A stretch of DNA of 64,000 bases from Dermatemys mawii (lineage: Eukaryota; Chordata; Testudines; Dermatemydidae), in assembly GCA_007922305.1 (NCBI GenBank), contig ML677335.1:23402867-23466866 (forward strand). Direction: 5' to 3'. How positions within the stretch are numbered: position 1 is the stretch's first letter; each line of letters opens with the position of its first letter. The notes below the pieces were generated by a model. The model was not told the origin of the DNA, did no database searches, and worked only from the letters and a program-made list of their open reading frames with translations. Shown in pieces: positions 1 to 13,163 of this stretch. The position numbers and the translations under genes are program-made.

Positions 1-2033
1 CAGTGTTGGGAAGCCAGACAACAATAGCTTTGTTGTGCTAGTGACTGAGAACTCAAGGGGCTCAGTGCAAATAAGTGAGGTTGGCTAAGTGCATTGTGAT
101 TGCCGATGCTGAGTGACATGCAGAAAGTAAACAGCCCACATTGCACTTCTAAATCCCTTCTGTTCTAATAATCAAAGGTGGTGCTAGGGATGTAAGGAAG
201 GAACACATCTGTTTCTTTAAATATGACAATTGCCTTTGAGTGAAATTAAATCTCAAATCAAAATCTCAAACTTCATCCCAGTTTTGAAATTCAGAAAATG
301 TTGCCCAGCTCTAAGCTTATCAGAAAGTAGAATGACTCTTTGTGTAAAATTCATCCCATATTTTAATCATCCTTTCATTACAAAATCAAAATTTGGAAAA
401 TTTAATCTTCTCTAGAAATTGGTCTACATAAAATTCAGTATTTTTTTTTAAAACAAATAAATAAAGTGCAGTAACTCTTTGTCCCATGGCATAGCCCAAC
501 TATCTTTCCAGCTAAAAAGGATTGGCTGGGACTCCTTTCCATGATGCTGTTTACTTGACCCAAATAGGTGGTGCTGTTGACTGAACTATGGAACTCCCTT
601 CCACGTCATATAGAGGCTGCTGATGCTGGGTGAAATCCTGGCCTTGATGAAGTCAATGGGAGTTTTGTCACTGACTTCAATGGGTCCAAGTTTTTACTTG
701 CTGTTTCCATTCCTAGTCCTTTGAGCTTGAGGAACAATAGCCTACGACACAAAATAGGGTTTCTTCCTGAATGAAGGAGCCTGGTTTGTATAGCCTTTGA
801 ATGGGCCTGCTACACCTCTGCCTGTGTAGGCCCGTGACTGAAATGGATTGTGATTTTATTTTTCACCTGTGAGGCATAGAGCTCTAGATCTGCCTTCCCA
901 CCAAGCATCTTTCCCGCATGAGCACTCTGGAGAGAAGGAAAGTCAAAGTGCTCTGTCTTCTGCCTGAACCACAGTTATTCTCTATGATGACCATATTCAA
1001 AGTCCATAAAAGTCAAGCAGAGTCTTTCCATTCATTCAGTGGGCTTTGGATCAGGCCCTAATAGTGCTGCTGCTATAAAGATAGATGAATTGATATATGC
1101 ACCACATGATCTGTATGCCCTTGCGCCAAAATGTATCTGCAGTCCCCCAGCACTGCCCAGCAAAGAACAATCGTTATCTGTTTTTGCAGTGTAGACATAA
1201 AATGATCCCTAACGTGGCAGGTACAGTTGGACCTAGCAAAGAGTCAATCAGTACATGCTTGACTGAAGAATGAAAGCTGTGCCTTTGCCATAAGAAATGT
1301 TTTATAATGAAGATGAAAGTATTTGATATCTGTCTTAAAGCCTTAGCTCCTGCTGTTATTGCATGAGAATCTCACCATTTTTTTTTTTTTAAAGTAAGTT
1401 TCTAGTCCTCATAGTTGTGGAGAGAAGTTAGAAAACATGACGTCCAAAGGTTTGGAAAATGGAAAGCAAATATGAGGAACCTAAAATAATATATTTTTCA
1501 AATCTCATGACTTTGAGGGGGCCTGACTCACGGCTTTGGAATGCCTGTGGTTGGCAGTATTGCGCCCGCTCTACATAGCGGCAGGGGAAAGCAGCCTTCT
1601 CTTGCTCTGAAGCCAATTCCCCCTTTACAGTGCCACGCTGGGAGCAAGTACCACAACTATTGTGTTCTGTGTGTCACACAGTGGCAGTTGCCAAAAGCCA
1701 CTCTTTGTGTGTCTGCTAAGTTGGGGCCCTCTTGATAGGGTCTTTTATACTGTCGCTGGTCATGGCAGGCTACAGTTAACTTGGCTCATGGGGAAGCGTG
1801 GCTGGCCGTGAAATAGACCATGGCAGGCTGCACGTGGACACTCTCTCTCCCTGGCCATATGCTGTACACCCTGTGTCAGTATGAATGGAGGAGGTGGGGA
1901 AATCGGACGTGAGCTCTTAGACACTGAGGACTTGCTTGCTGTGTTGAGTCTGCTGATTTAGAAAAGGAAAGACCCCGCACAAAACCCAAAGTGCAAAGAA
2001 GAATTCAACTGGGAAAGACTATGCAAAACAACA
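1..2033. other. unassigned non-coding DNA
   Basis: No gene is recognised. The stretch has ordinary AT-rich composition, a T run near 1378-1392 and short chance frames only. A small hairpin-forming amniote repeat lies at 642-690 and is listed separately. Confidence 0.6.
642..690. repeat. ancient hairpin-like interspersed repeat
   Basis: The short arms gaagtca and tgacttc face each other around 648-677, within the phrase 'gaagtcaatggga', which recurs in amniote genomes. Related wording appears near 13190 (attgaagtcaatgg). It is probably an old MITE-like fragment. The family name is not known to me. Confidence 0.45.
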
Positions 2034-2041
2034 CTTAAAAA

Positions 2042-2673
2042 TAGGGCCCTACCAAAGTAACGGTCCATTTTGGTCTATTTCAGGGTCAGAGGATTTTATA
2101 AATCGTAAATTTCATGATTTCAGCTATTTAAATTGAAAAGTTCATGGTATTGTAATTGTAGGGATCCTGACCAAAAAAGGAGTGGTGGGCAGGGGCAGGG
2201 GGTTGTGGTGTGGCCACTCTTATTTCTGTTCACTGCTGGCGGCAGCGCTGCCTTCAGAGCTGGGCAGCTGGAGAGCGGCGGCTGCTGGCCAGGATCCCAG
2301 CTCTGAAGGCAGAGCTGCCGCCAGGAGCAGTGCAGCAATAAGGATGGCGCGGTCCGCTATTGCCACCCTTACTACTGTGCTGTTCTCTGCAGAGCTGGGC
2401 CCTCAGTCAGCAGCCGCTGCTCTCCAGCCACCCAGCTTTGAAAGCAGCACAGAAGTAAGGATGGCGCTACTGCGACTCCCCTAAAATAACCTTGAAACTG
2501 CTCTGCAACTCCCTTTTGGGTCAGACCCCCCCCATCTTTTGAGAAACGCTGGTCTCCCCCGTGAAATCTGTAGAGTACAGGGTAAAAGAACACAAAAGAC
2601 CAGATTTCATGAGGGGAGACTAGATTTCACAGTCGTCTGCATTTTTCATGGCCACGAATTTGGTAGGGCCCAA
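2042..2673 (+). mobile_element. non-autonomous hAT-like DNA transposon, copy 1 (TAGGGCCCTACC family)
   Basis: The element starts tagggccctaccaa and ends ttggtagggcccaa, so the ends are inverted repeats. An exact 8-bp duplication, cttaaaaa, flanks it at 2034-2041 and 2674-2681. Eight-base TSDs are typical of hAT and a few other superfamilies. The first ~120 bp and the last ~130 bp match the element at 32713-33497 in the same orientation. The core is GC-rich and carries repeated 'agctgggc...ctggagag' blocks. No transposase is present, so it would have needed one in trans. Open frames at 2182-2484 and elsewhere in it are repeat sequence, not genes. Confidence 0.85.
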
Positions 2674-2681
2674 CTTAAAAA

Positions 2682-3969
2682 GGAGAAGGAATATGAACTA
2701 TGTATTTAATGCTCCAAGATGTCCCACATGGCTCATCCCTTCAGTAGGTCACTTAATCTGTGTGTGCTTCCTTCCCCAGTCCAGCCTATCACACACAGCT
2801 CATAAACCAAATGCTAGGTGCTCCCTGTAATGCGCTCTTGCAGTACATTCCATTGTGCCCTTCAGGACCTACATCCCTTCCCACGAGATCGCTCAAACAT
2901 TCGGTGTTGTTTGTTTCCTGTTCCAGAAAGTTCTTCAGGTGCTGCACCCCTTTCATTAGGTCTCTTTAGCGCCCTGTTACTGTTTATGAGAAAACAGATA
3001 AAGCTGTAAATATACAGGACGCTTTGCAAACGTGTAAAGATATGCTCCCTACTCTGGAGGGCTCTTAGAGGATAAATAAGATAAGGACGACAGCTCTTCA
3101 GGGGATGGAATTGCCTGTGGTAAGAAGGGAGGGGAGACTGAATGAGAAGTGAGCTATGTTTTAAGGGGGAATAAGGGGGTGTTTGGCACGGAAGGACATA
3201 GGTAGCGTAGAGGGCAACATCTAAGAAGGAAAGCAGCGAAGGGTAAGAGGAGGAGACAAACAGGAGTATGGCTAGAGGATTGCGAAGAAATGTAGGTGAA
3301 GGGAGAGGGGATGGGGCAGAGCTATAGGTGAGGCCAAGAGGACATAGAGCTTTGCAGGCGAAGATGATGCGTTTGGTTTCCTGTCTCTTACAGCACCAGT
3401 TTCAACAGAGAATTTCAAACAGGAAGAAAAAGGTGATTTTAACAGGGGGATTTTAGGCAGACTCTGAGGAGACAGCTGCAGTGATCAAGGCAAGAGACAA
3501 ACAGCATGTTGGAGAGGGGCAGTGAGGAAAGGGCAGTTTTTGTTTGCTATGTGTTTTGTTTTCCCTCCCATCCTGCCCTGGAGGTCCCACACCCTCTCAA
3601 AATGGCCTGCCGGCTCTGTTCCTCATACCAGCCACCCTGCAGGTTTCCCACCCTCTTTGCTACTAGTAGGTCACTGTAACTCCCTTTGCAATGCTCCCAT
3701 GTTTATTCCACAGCTCCCTTGCTGAAGACTCTTCAGTAGGCCCATAATCACCTTTTTAGACCCTGGAAAATAACAGGAGAGGAGATAATAAATTGCCGAC
3801 CTTGCTCAGTGCCATCATTTGAATATTAATATGGTTTTGTGGGAGAAAAGAGAGGGAATGTCTGTTCTCAAAGGCCCTGTGAGAAATCCTTGAAACTGCC
3901 TGAAGTGTGTGTGTGATTCATGTCCCATTCCTGTGTAGATGTGTGAATGTCTGTGGCTACACCTTAAGG
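2682..3969. other. unassigned DNA with a purine-rich stretch
   Basis: About 3110-3345 is strongly purine-rich (many gagg, aagg and ggga runs). The flanks show nothing I can name. No coding signal was found. Confidence 0.5.
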
Positions 3970-4580
3970 CAAGGGTGAGCAAACTATGGCCGGCAGGCCA
4001 CATCTGGCCCATGGGATCTTCCTGCCTCACTCCGGAGCTCCCGGCCGGGGAGGCTACCCTCGGCCCCTGCCCTGGTATCCCCTCTCCCCTGCAGCCTCTG
4101 TGTGCCGTGCTGCCAGCACAATGCTCTGAGCGGTGGGACTGTGAGCTCCTGGGGCATCGCAGCTGCAGAGCTGCAGGCAGTGCTGTCCTGAGAGGAAGTC
4201 AGGAATGAGAGGAGGGGTTGGATGGAGCAGCAGGGGGCAGTCAGGGGTGGGGACTCCAGGGGTGGTCAGGGGAAGGGCGAAGGGGTGGTTGGATGGGGCA
4301 GAGGTCCCGGGGGGGCTGCCAGGAAGGAGAGGAGTTGGATGGGGCAGTGGTGGGTAGTTAGGGGTGTGGGGTCCAGGGGAGTCAGGGGATAGAGAGCGAG
4401 GGGTGGGGTGGATGGGGCAGAGATACTGGGGGTGCATCAGGAAGGAGAGCAGAAGGGGTCGGGGCGGGGGGTTTTGTGCCACACCTGGCTGTTTGGGGAG
4501 GCACAGCCTTCCCTAACCGGCCCTCTATACAATTTCAGAAACTCGACGCGGTCCTCAGGCCAAAAAGTTTGCCCACCCAG
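3970..4580 (+). mobile_element. hAT-like element with minisatellite core, 'gtgggcaaac' family
   Basis: The left end (caagggtgagcaaacta) and right end (aaaaagtttgcccaccc) are inverted repeats. Both ends and the GC-rich interior match the element at 17417-18194, so they are one family in the same orientation. The core, about 4200-4450, is a degenerate array of 'ggatggggcag...gtcaggggt' units, which creates false open frames on both strands. No clear TSD could be aligned. Confidence 0.75.
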
Positions 4581-4600
4581 GCCTGGATTATACTTTGCTC

Positions 4601-4815
4601 TTATATGGCACTTTCCATCTGAGGCTCTTCAGATACTTTACCAACCTCATAAACACCCCCCTGAGGTAAATAGGATCATTCCTATTTCACAGATGGGGAA
4701 ACAGAGGTCAAATAGCTTCTTTAGAGTCATGTAGGAAACCTGTGATGGAGCCAGAAATAGAACCCAAGTTTCTGGAGTGCTAATTCTGTGCCTTAACCAC
4801 AGGGCCATGCTTCTT
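4601..4815 (+). repeat. MIR/CORE-like ancient SINE or LINE 3' fragment
   Basis: The order of phrases is that of MIR-type repeats: 'ttatatggcactttcc', 'cctgaggtaaatagg', 'ttcacagatggggaaac', then 'gagccagaaatagaaccc'. Divergence is high, as expected of an old amniote repeat. The exact family is uncertain. Confidence 0.6.
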
Positions 4816-7800
4816 CCTGGAGCTTTGTTTCTGCATATGAAATATGTCCAATGAGCTGGTGGGGAAGCATTTTACTGTCATTGAAATGTGGGACTCAGTT
4901 CACATAGCCATGAGAGTGCGAAGGCAAACGTTTTGGATCCATTTCTTCCTTTCATTCCGGCCTCTTTCCCCCTCAGCTTAGTTATTAGTGGTTGATAAAA
5001 GTACAGAAAGAAAAGAGAAAAATATGATGAGGAGGTGGGACTTGGAGAGTGAAGAACCGAGTGAATGGAAGCCATCTAAAGAACGTGTATCCGGTTATAC
5101 AGTAGGTAGACTTGGAAGGACTCCAGTGCATCTGAATCTGTAAGCATTGAAAGACTGTTTGACTGAACATCTACACTCTCCCTCTCTTTGGACACGTAGG
5201 GCTCCTTTTGTTAGTGAATAACAATGCCACAGATTGTAAAGCTGCTTTCTCAGTCGCTCTCCCTCCAAGTCTGGTCTGATGCAGCCCATGAGTTATTCAC
5301 AAAAAAGAGAGACATATAATTAATGAACCCTAACCAGCCAGACGTGTTTCCATTTTCTTTTCAATGAAGTAGAATGAGAGTTGGGGAGGAGTGCTGTTTG
5401 AGAATCATGGCATCTTCAGCTAAAATGTAATATAAAGGAAATTACTCCTGTTCCCTGCAGCCAGAGGGCCCCACCATCCAGTGCAAGAACTCACAGGGAG
5501 ATTCCCCTGCCTGAGTTTTTGTTCCCCATTTATTTTCTAAGACAGAGACTTGTTTGCAGTGGAGTGAGCTCTCCTCCAGCTGGAGATGGAGCAGGGAGGA
5601 CGGGTAACTGCAGTCCACAGAAGGGATGGATTGCCTTCCTAATCGTTACAAAATCTTCATTGATCCAGAAACAAAAACCAGATTCCAGCATTGCCGACAC
5701 TCCCAGGGGGTCTCACTAGTGTGATTTCTTTAAGGGTCCTTTGAGTGACCTTTCTTTTCCCTAATTCCCCTTCCTCGCACACATGCACTGAGCTCCCAAG
5801 CGAAGGGATTGTTTTCCTTTGAAAGAGCATGGAAAATCTCATTTTGAGAAGTTTAATGCTTATTACATCCATCTGCTTCTGGGGTGAGCTCCCTTTCTCT
5901 CACTTGGAGGCCACCAAAAGAGAAGAGCCAGAGACCCTTTAGCATAATGCACAGACAGATGCAAAGTGCTGAGATGGGGAGGCCCTTCTCTTTTTTAGGA
6001 AGCAATAACGTGGGCAAAACCTGTTAGCAGCATCCATCAGCAGTTAATGGACGTTCATGTTGGTAGCTAGGGGGTTAGCGTGCAGATATCAAAAGGAGAG
6101 AACTCTGTCTTCTGCACAGATGTGTGTATTTGGAAATGTACAGAATTGCTCCAGTTGCTAAACACATGTACACGATTTAGCCAAACACACACATACAAAC
6201 ACCATCCAACACTTTCCGGGTTGAGTTGGCTACTTTATAGTACTATATACATTAATATATTGCGCCAAATCGTGCAGTTGTTACACAGGCAAAACTTCCA
6301 CCGAGTTTTCTGAGAGATCTGCTGAAGTGAAGATTGCAGGATTTGGCCCATTGACTAGAATTTCCTTGTGTGTTGTAGGCACTGGGCTGCCCTTAAAGAT
6401 GTACCTTTTCTCATTAAAGGTATGTGACTTTGCTTAAGGTGCAGCTGCTGCCATTGTTTCAGATCCCTGCTAGAGGAAGGAATCCCCCAGCAGCAGAGAA
6501 CAGATGCTGCTGTCTGGGCTCCCCTCCACTGCTGACTTTGTAATACACATTTTAGCATTTTGTTGTCCCCTGGCCTATGCAACCCAAGTGGCCAGCCTTG
6601 GAGTTCTCAGCCCTTCCAGGGGCTCTGTGCTTACCTGGACGTGCCAGCCAGAGTTCTGTCCTGGATAACTTGGTTGTGGTCCCACCTGATTCCATTACCA
6701 ATGGGCAGTAGCAGAGACTGACCTCCCTAACTGTTCTTCCCCAAATCTTGCTTCAAAAGCTGCACTTCACTACCACTTTCTGGTTTCCCAGCCCATCTAA
6801 CAATTCCTCAGAGGACATGGATCTCACAAACAGGTGATAGTTTGGGCTGACAGGAGGTGGCCAGTGAGGGTGCCATGAGTCCATGAAGGTAAGAGGATCT
6901 GTATATGAATGGGGAGGCTGCTGGATAGGGCTGTCCATGAAAACTTTCACAGAGCCCCACAAAACCTAGAGCTGGGCTTTGCTTCTCATCCCGTTGGCTG
7001 ACAACCAAGGCACTAAGATAGCCTTGCCACATAAGAACAGATTCATTTGGTTTGATATATTTTCCTTTGGCAATAGGTTAGATTGGATACTACTTAGTAC
7101 AGCTTAAAAAACCCATATATAGCACTGGGCATATAGTGTACTCCATGGGGAGTGGGGTGAGTAAATTCATTTGTAATTCAAGATGCTTCAGTTGATGCCT
7201 GAAACCATGAGAGTTGGTCAGCCTTACAATTTTTTAACCTAGTTAATATATATGACTGTATGTGTCATATTCCACTCAGTCAAATGTTAGCATTGGCATT
7301 GTTTGGGAAAATTATGAGGCAGCACATTCAGTCCTGGGGGGTGGCAAGAGGGGGAGAATCCTTGCTTTACTGAACAGCTACTCTGACTGAGACAGAGATG
7401 CATTTGTGGAGTCCTACCTAATCATTTGGTGAAATGATGGTGACTTCAATAAGGAGGAGAGAGAAAGTGAGCAGAAGGTTGGGAAGGGGACTTTGGGGCA
7501 CTGCATGGAGTTTGGAATATGCCGGGGAAAGGGAGAGGATGGAAACATCTTTTTCACATCCAACTTGACCACCTGGAATTCTTTCTTCCTCTTCCTGACA
7601 CATTTTTCTCAGTACCAGCTTCTTTTGGTCCAGCAAGACTCATGTCTCCTCTCTTCTGGAGACCCTCCATTAGGTACTCTGGAAATGTGGGAGCCAAGAG
7701 GGTAGAAATCTGCTCCTACTTTTTCCGCCCTGGGTTAATTTCTATTCTGATACTAATCCTTTTCATTTAACTTACAGTCCTGACCAAGCAGCAAATGAGC

Positions 7801-10800
7801 CGAATTCCCAGACTTGTTAAAGGGATGTCATTTTTCTCATCGGTTGATTGTGTAATACATTATACTAGCTTTTAAATACAGGTAATCAAAAACAAACATT
7901 CAGATAGTGCCAAGAGACTTCTATTGTCTCCACAGGAGACACTCAACCTCTGGTATTGTTTGTCCCAGGACTTTATTTGTTATACCCCATGGAGACTTAC
8001 ACATTGTATGGGACGACTATTAGTGAAACAGTGAACTCTGCTGTATTTCTGACGTGCTGTGTTTTGCTGTATCATCGATTTTACTATATTTTCATTGGCT
8101 TAGAGATCAGCCTGTCCTTCGGCCAACTAGAGAGTGGTTTATCCATAAAATTGCAGTGCAAAGCCCTATGTTTATCCACAGAGTGGGTACAGCAAAGGCA
8201 AATGTTAGGGCAAACTTCCCCACTCTGACCTGAAGGGGAAAGGAGGTAGGCGTCCTCTGCAGAGACTGGCAATTAAGCTGCTAATTAGTGCCAGTTATGG
8301 TGGTGATTCCTGTAATGTGGACATTGTGTCCACTGGGACCTGGCCTGAGGCCACCAGCTCATTTCACACAGGCCACTATCCCGCCCAGATACAAGCCAGT
8401 TTCAGTCATTTCCTCCACCCTCTGTTTACCCTAAATAAACAGTAAGAACTGAGACTACAACACAAAACACAGTTTCTAATGTGGCTGATTTATTTTTAAC
8501 TTCCTTCAGACAGCGCTGCAGCGTTTTGCATTTTGGGTCATATTTTGAAGGGTTTTTTTCCCCTGCAAACATGAGGTCTAGAGACTTCTCTTTAAATGAA
8601 TGCTTAGACTCTCCCGGCACAATCATGCATCTGCCTAACCATTCTGCGAAGGCCCTGCCTTCAGTACATCATCCCTTGAGTTTGGTCCCTCACCCCATTC
8701 TCAGCAGGGCTCACTAACAGGACTTCTCTTTTCAATTTTAAAAGTCAGACAGGGAGCAGTGTCCTTAATGTTGGTCTGAATAATACAAAATCTAAATCCA
8801 CTGCAAACAAGCTGTCTTATTGCTGCTGTGAGGTGTGTAACCAGAGTACTCTGAGTCTAGGATGCTTGTATCAGGAACCAAACATTTTATCTTGCTTCAG
8901 GGGTCCTTTTGGGAAAACATCTTGAAACCAAATAGCACAAAGTAACAACAATTTGAAATGGCCACTAAATAGAGAGCGAGTTCGGGCAGTGAGAGGTTAG
9001 TTAGGAAGAGACTAAGGGGTCTCTCTAACCTCTCACTCTGCTGCATATTGTCACTTCTTCCCTACCTTCAGCCAGAGAGTTAGAGACCTTAACGTCCTCT
9101 CTCTCTATGTGAGAGAACATGGGGTAGGAGACACGTCTGTGCCTAATGTTTGCTTTTTCAGGGCTGCTGAAATCCTATTCAAACCTTGGAAATGACTGAA
9201 CAGTGTGTGTTCATAGCTGTTTTCTGTTAGAACTTTGTCCTTTTATCGGCGGTCTGGTGAGATAGATTCTAGGCTGAAGGCCTCTGCCTTCTATTATTTT
9301 ATGGAGCTCTTTCCTGGAATTTTACTTGTTTTGGGGGAAGGCGTCTGTTCTTGGTCTCTGCTTAACAGGAACTGAAATAGCTTTTAATGTACTGCCAAAA
9401 TTACTGTTCATGGTGGTAGCAGGGAGAGGGGAAGATGAGATTTGGGGCGGGGTGGGGGGGATTTAAGCAAAGCTAGAATTAACTGTCATTTCTCTGTTTT
9501 TGTTTTGTTTTTATTTTTATTTTCCAAAAAATCCTTGACAGCTCCTCCTCCTGCCTCATTCTGAACCAAAGGTCAGAATAGTCTAACTGGAAGCATTATG
9601 TCAAGAACAGTTAGTGTAAGTGATGGGCTTAGTGCCATTAGAACGAACCCACCATCTGCTGTTCCCCCCTGAAGCTGTATAATCTTACAGTGGATTGAGT
9701 GTTCTGATGGATTCGGGGGACAGGAACAGCAGTGTTCTGCTGGCAGATTCTTGCCAATATGCCTCTGGGTGATCACATTGTTACCTGGTTTACAGCCCTC
9801 ATTGAACTCCTTCCCTGGCCTGTTGGTTTTTACTGTAGTTTAAGTTCAGAGATAAGCATTAACTGACCACATAATAAATGTTGCTGTTTTGTCTGTTCAT
9901 GTGTTCCAGCTTTTGTTTCAGTGCTTATGAAAACAAGGCACTGTTTGCACTACCTAGAACCAAACGTAGCCCAAGCAAGCAATGCGTGAGTTTCCCATGC
10001 TCTGTCAGTGCACCTCAGTCCTGGCCTGTGATACCCATGGCATTCAGTCCTAGAGCCTTGCAGTTTCAGTCTTGGGTTTCTTCGGAGGCAGGCTGTGCTG
10101 GATTGTGTAGAGTATCCTGATGGAACAGATAGGCACTAGGCATTATTGGATTTCTCTGACCTTGTAACACAAGTCAGGTCTGAACCCTAGGCTCTAGAAG
10201 GAAATTCCTAGTTCACGGTCTATTTTAGGTTTTTAATATAGCATCTTTCAAGTGTGTGGCATAGAAGTGACTGCCCAGTAAGCCTCTCCTCAAATTTCAC
10301 CAGTCTGGATGTTTCCTTTTGTTGCTGAGGAATCCTGTGAGAATTGTCTCCACCTACTTAAAAGCATCTCTGAAGTGTCTCCAAGTAAAATGAAAATGGC
10401 AGGCAGTAAGAGTTTGGTCATGGCTGGTGCTGAATTTGGGTCTTGACACTGGTCTATCCTACAAACTTTGTTGGTATAACCAGGTTGTTGGAAAATCCAC
10501 ATCCCTGAGCAATGCAGTTACACCAACTGGACTCCCAGCATAGACATAAAAGTGTCTTCTCCCATCCATGTAGCTACCGTCTCTCAGGGAGGTGGAGTAC
10601 CTGCATCGATGGGAAAAGCTTTCCTGTTGGCACAGGTAGCATCTTCACTAGGCGCTACAGTGGCACAGATGCAAGGGTAGATAAGCCCTTAGTTAGAACT
10701 CATGGAGCCGGAGATCACCTCAAAGAAGTTGAGGGTGAAAATCCATGTGTTCACAGGCTAGACTGAGACTGCCACCAGCTGGCGGCATTAGGCCACATAC

Positions 10801-11205
10801 AGTGTAACTTTCATAAGCGCCAACTTTGTTTGTCTCTCTTAACTGATGCCTTTAATTGCAGCTTAGCAAGTAACAGTAACAGGCTGACCCTCATGACCTT
10901 CTCCCCCTCTTCTTTTGTGTGTGTAAATATATGTGTGTGTTCTTGAAGCATTTATAAAATTGTTCTTATTACACTGTCATAGTAACTCTGGGTAGCTATC
11001 CTGGATATCTGCATGGTCAGAATCTTTATTAGCCAGTCAGATTCCTCCTTTCATGCACCAGATTTTAATAATAACAGACTGATTTGTTTCAGACCTTGGG
11101 ATTTTGCTGAATGGATGTCACAACATTTATCTCCCTCATTGCCTGTTTGGGATCAATTCACTCAACTGTCTCTGATCAGGAGAGGGGAGTGTCTAATGTA
11201 GTGTT
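4816..11205. other. 6.4 kb of unassigned non-coding DNA
   Basis: Only short scattered frames (at most 90 codons) occur, with none I recognise, no CpG-rich segment and no clear recent transposon. Small simple repeats occur, for example GT-rich sequence near 10917-10940. It could be intronic or intergenic. Confidence 0.5.
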
Positions 11206-11516
11206 CAGGGATCGGCAACCTTTCAGAAGTGGGGTGCTGAGAATTCATTTATTCACTGTAATTTAAGGTTTCACGTGCCAGTAATACATTTTAACATTTT
11301 TAGAAAGTCTCTTTTTATGTCTATAATATATAACTAAGCTATTGTGTATGTAAAGTAAATAAGGTTTTTAAAATGTTTGAGGCTTCATTTAAAATTAAAT
11401 TAAAATGCAGACCCCCCACCCCCAGACTGGTGGCCAGGTCCGGGGCAGTGTGAGTGCCACTGAAAATCAGCTCGCGTGCTGCCTTTGGCACATATGTGCC
11501 GTAGGTTGCTACCCTG
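11206..11516 (+). mobile_element. hAT-like MITE, 'ggcaacct' family
   Basis: It begins cagggatcggcaacc and ends gtaggttgctaccctg, an inverted repeat. Its interior (ttcatttattcactgtaattt, 'aataaggtttttaaaatg', 'gtgccactgaaaatcag') is the reverse complement of the element at 21391-21688, showing two copies of one family. There is no coding capacity. A TSD is not obvious in this copy. Confidence 0.8.
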
Positions 11517-12092
11517 TGTTAGACCCTAGTAAGACTACTGGCATCAGACATTAGTTGTGTGTCTCCAGTAGGATGACTGCACACATGTTTTTGCTCCTCT
11601 GGTGGACACTGCAAAGCAAACATAGAACTAGTACTTAACTCAGAGCTGGATTAGACCAGGTGGCAAATGTCTAGTGAAGCAGGCTGGGAAAAGTGTTTTG
11701 AGGGGCTTTATCCAAGGACATGTCTGATCTCAGACTTGGTGGTCCATCAAAAAACGGAGTGTCACAATATTTTTGAATCCTGGATTTAGGCCTGTGCATG
11801 CTTTTTCAATTGCAACTGTGCAAGCTATAGGGGAGGCTGAGCAAAACTGCAGGCCTAATCAGCAAATCATCTGTTTCTTTTGCTGTTCACTGGGTTTGCA
11901 AGAAAACCAAGGCAGGTGGCCCAGTTTACATGTTCAGCCTAGATAAAATCTTCCAGGCAGCAACTCATGATTGTTAACTGGTGTCCTGCACCTTCTCTGG
12001 CAGACACTGAGTGGCCCACCCCCCTTTCATAGCCAGAAGGAATACTCTGAGGCTCACTTTGCTGAGTTTTCCTCAGATTGTTTACTAACTTG
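11517..12092. other. unassigned DNA
   Basis: No recognisable gene or repeat was seen in this spacer between two transposons. Confidence 0.5.
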
Positions 12093-12100
12093 AAGGGGAG

Positions 12101-13155
12101 TAGGGTGGCCAGGCATACAGTTTTCAACTGGAACACCCAGTGGAAAAGGGACCCTGGTGGCTCAGGCCACTAAAAGTCCAGTTGGCTGCAGTGGCTCGCT
12201 CAGCACAGCTCCTGGAAACGGCCAGCATATCCATCCCTCTGGCTCCTAGGGGCAGGGGCGGCCAGCGGGGGCTCCGCACAGTGCCCCTGCTGCGCCACCT
12301 CGAACACTGGCCCCACTCCTCCCATTGGCTGCCCCTGCACCTAGAAATCAGAGGGACGTTCCTGCCACTTTCGGGAGCCACCTGAGGTAAGCGCTGCCCA
12401 GAACCCGCACTCTGAACTCTCTCCTGCATGCCAACCCTCAGCCCCAGTCCTTAGCCCCTTCCCACACCCGTACTCCTGGAGCTGCACCCTGTACCCCCTC
12501 CTGCACCCCAATTTGCTGCCTCAGCCTGGAACCCCCTTCTGCACCCAAATTCCCTCCCGAAGCCTGCACCCCCTCCCACATCCCCTTCCGCACCCCAACT
12601 CCCATGCCCCAGTCCTGTGCCCCCTCCCACACTCCAACCTCCTGCGAGAGCCTGGAGTCCTCTCCCACACTCCAAGCCCCTCGGCCCCACTCCCCAGCCT
12701 GGAGCCCCCAAACCTCTCATCACTGGCTCCACCCCAGAGCCTGCATCTCAGCCAGAGCCCTCACCTCCACTCCATCACCCTGCCCAGAGCCCCTTTCCAC
12801 ACTCCAATCCCTCAGCCCCACATCTGAACCCCTTCCTGTACCCCAAACCCCTCATCCCTCGCCCCACCGCAGAACCTGCACCCCCGGCTGCAGCCCTCAT
12901 CTCCACCTCAACACCGTGTGGAGTCCCTTTCCACACTCCAAATCCCTCAGTCCCACCTCTGAGCCCCCTCCCACACCCCAACTGCTGCCTCAGCCCGGTG
13001 AAAGTGAGTGAAGGTGGGGGAGTGAGTGATAGGGGGAGGGGGGATGGAGTGAGCAAAGTGGGGCCTCAGAAAAGGGGCAGGGCAGAGGTGGGGCCTCAGA
13101 AAAGGGGTGTGTAAAGTGTGTTCAGTTTTCTGCAATCAGAAAGTTGGCAACCCTA
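12101..13155. mobile_element. 1,055-bp non-autonomous DNA transposon with C-rich core
   Basis: The ends are inverted (tagggtggcca at the left, tggcaaccctа-type end at the right) and an exact 8-bp duplication, aaggggag, flanks it at 12093-12100 and 13156-13163. From about 12400 to 12990 the plus strand is a degenerate array of 'ctgcaccccctcccacacccc' words, which produces proline-rich false frames up to 165 codons. The last ~140 bp contain a repeated 'ggggcctcagaaaaggggc' phrase. No transposase is present. The superfamily is not certain: the 8-bp TSD allows hAT or a few others. Confidence 0.85.
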
Positions 13156-13163
13156 AAGGGGAG

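Noticed and set aside
4054..4482. 142-codon minus-strand proline-rich frame
   Set aside because: Minisatellite in a hAT-like element.
12617..13114. 165-codon proline-rich frame
   Set aside because: It lies entirely in the C-rich repeat core of a transposon, with parallel frames open on the same strand and the opposite strand.
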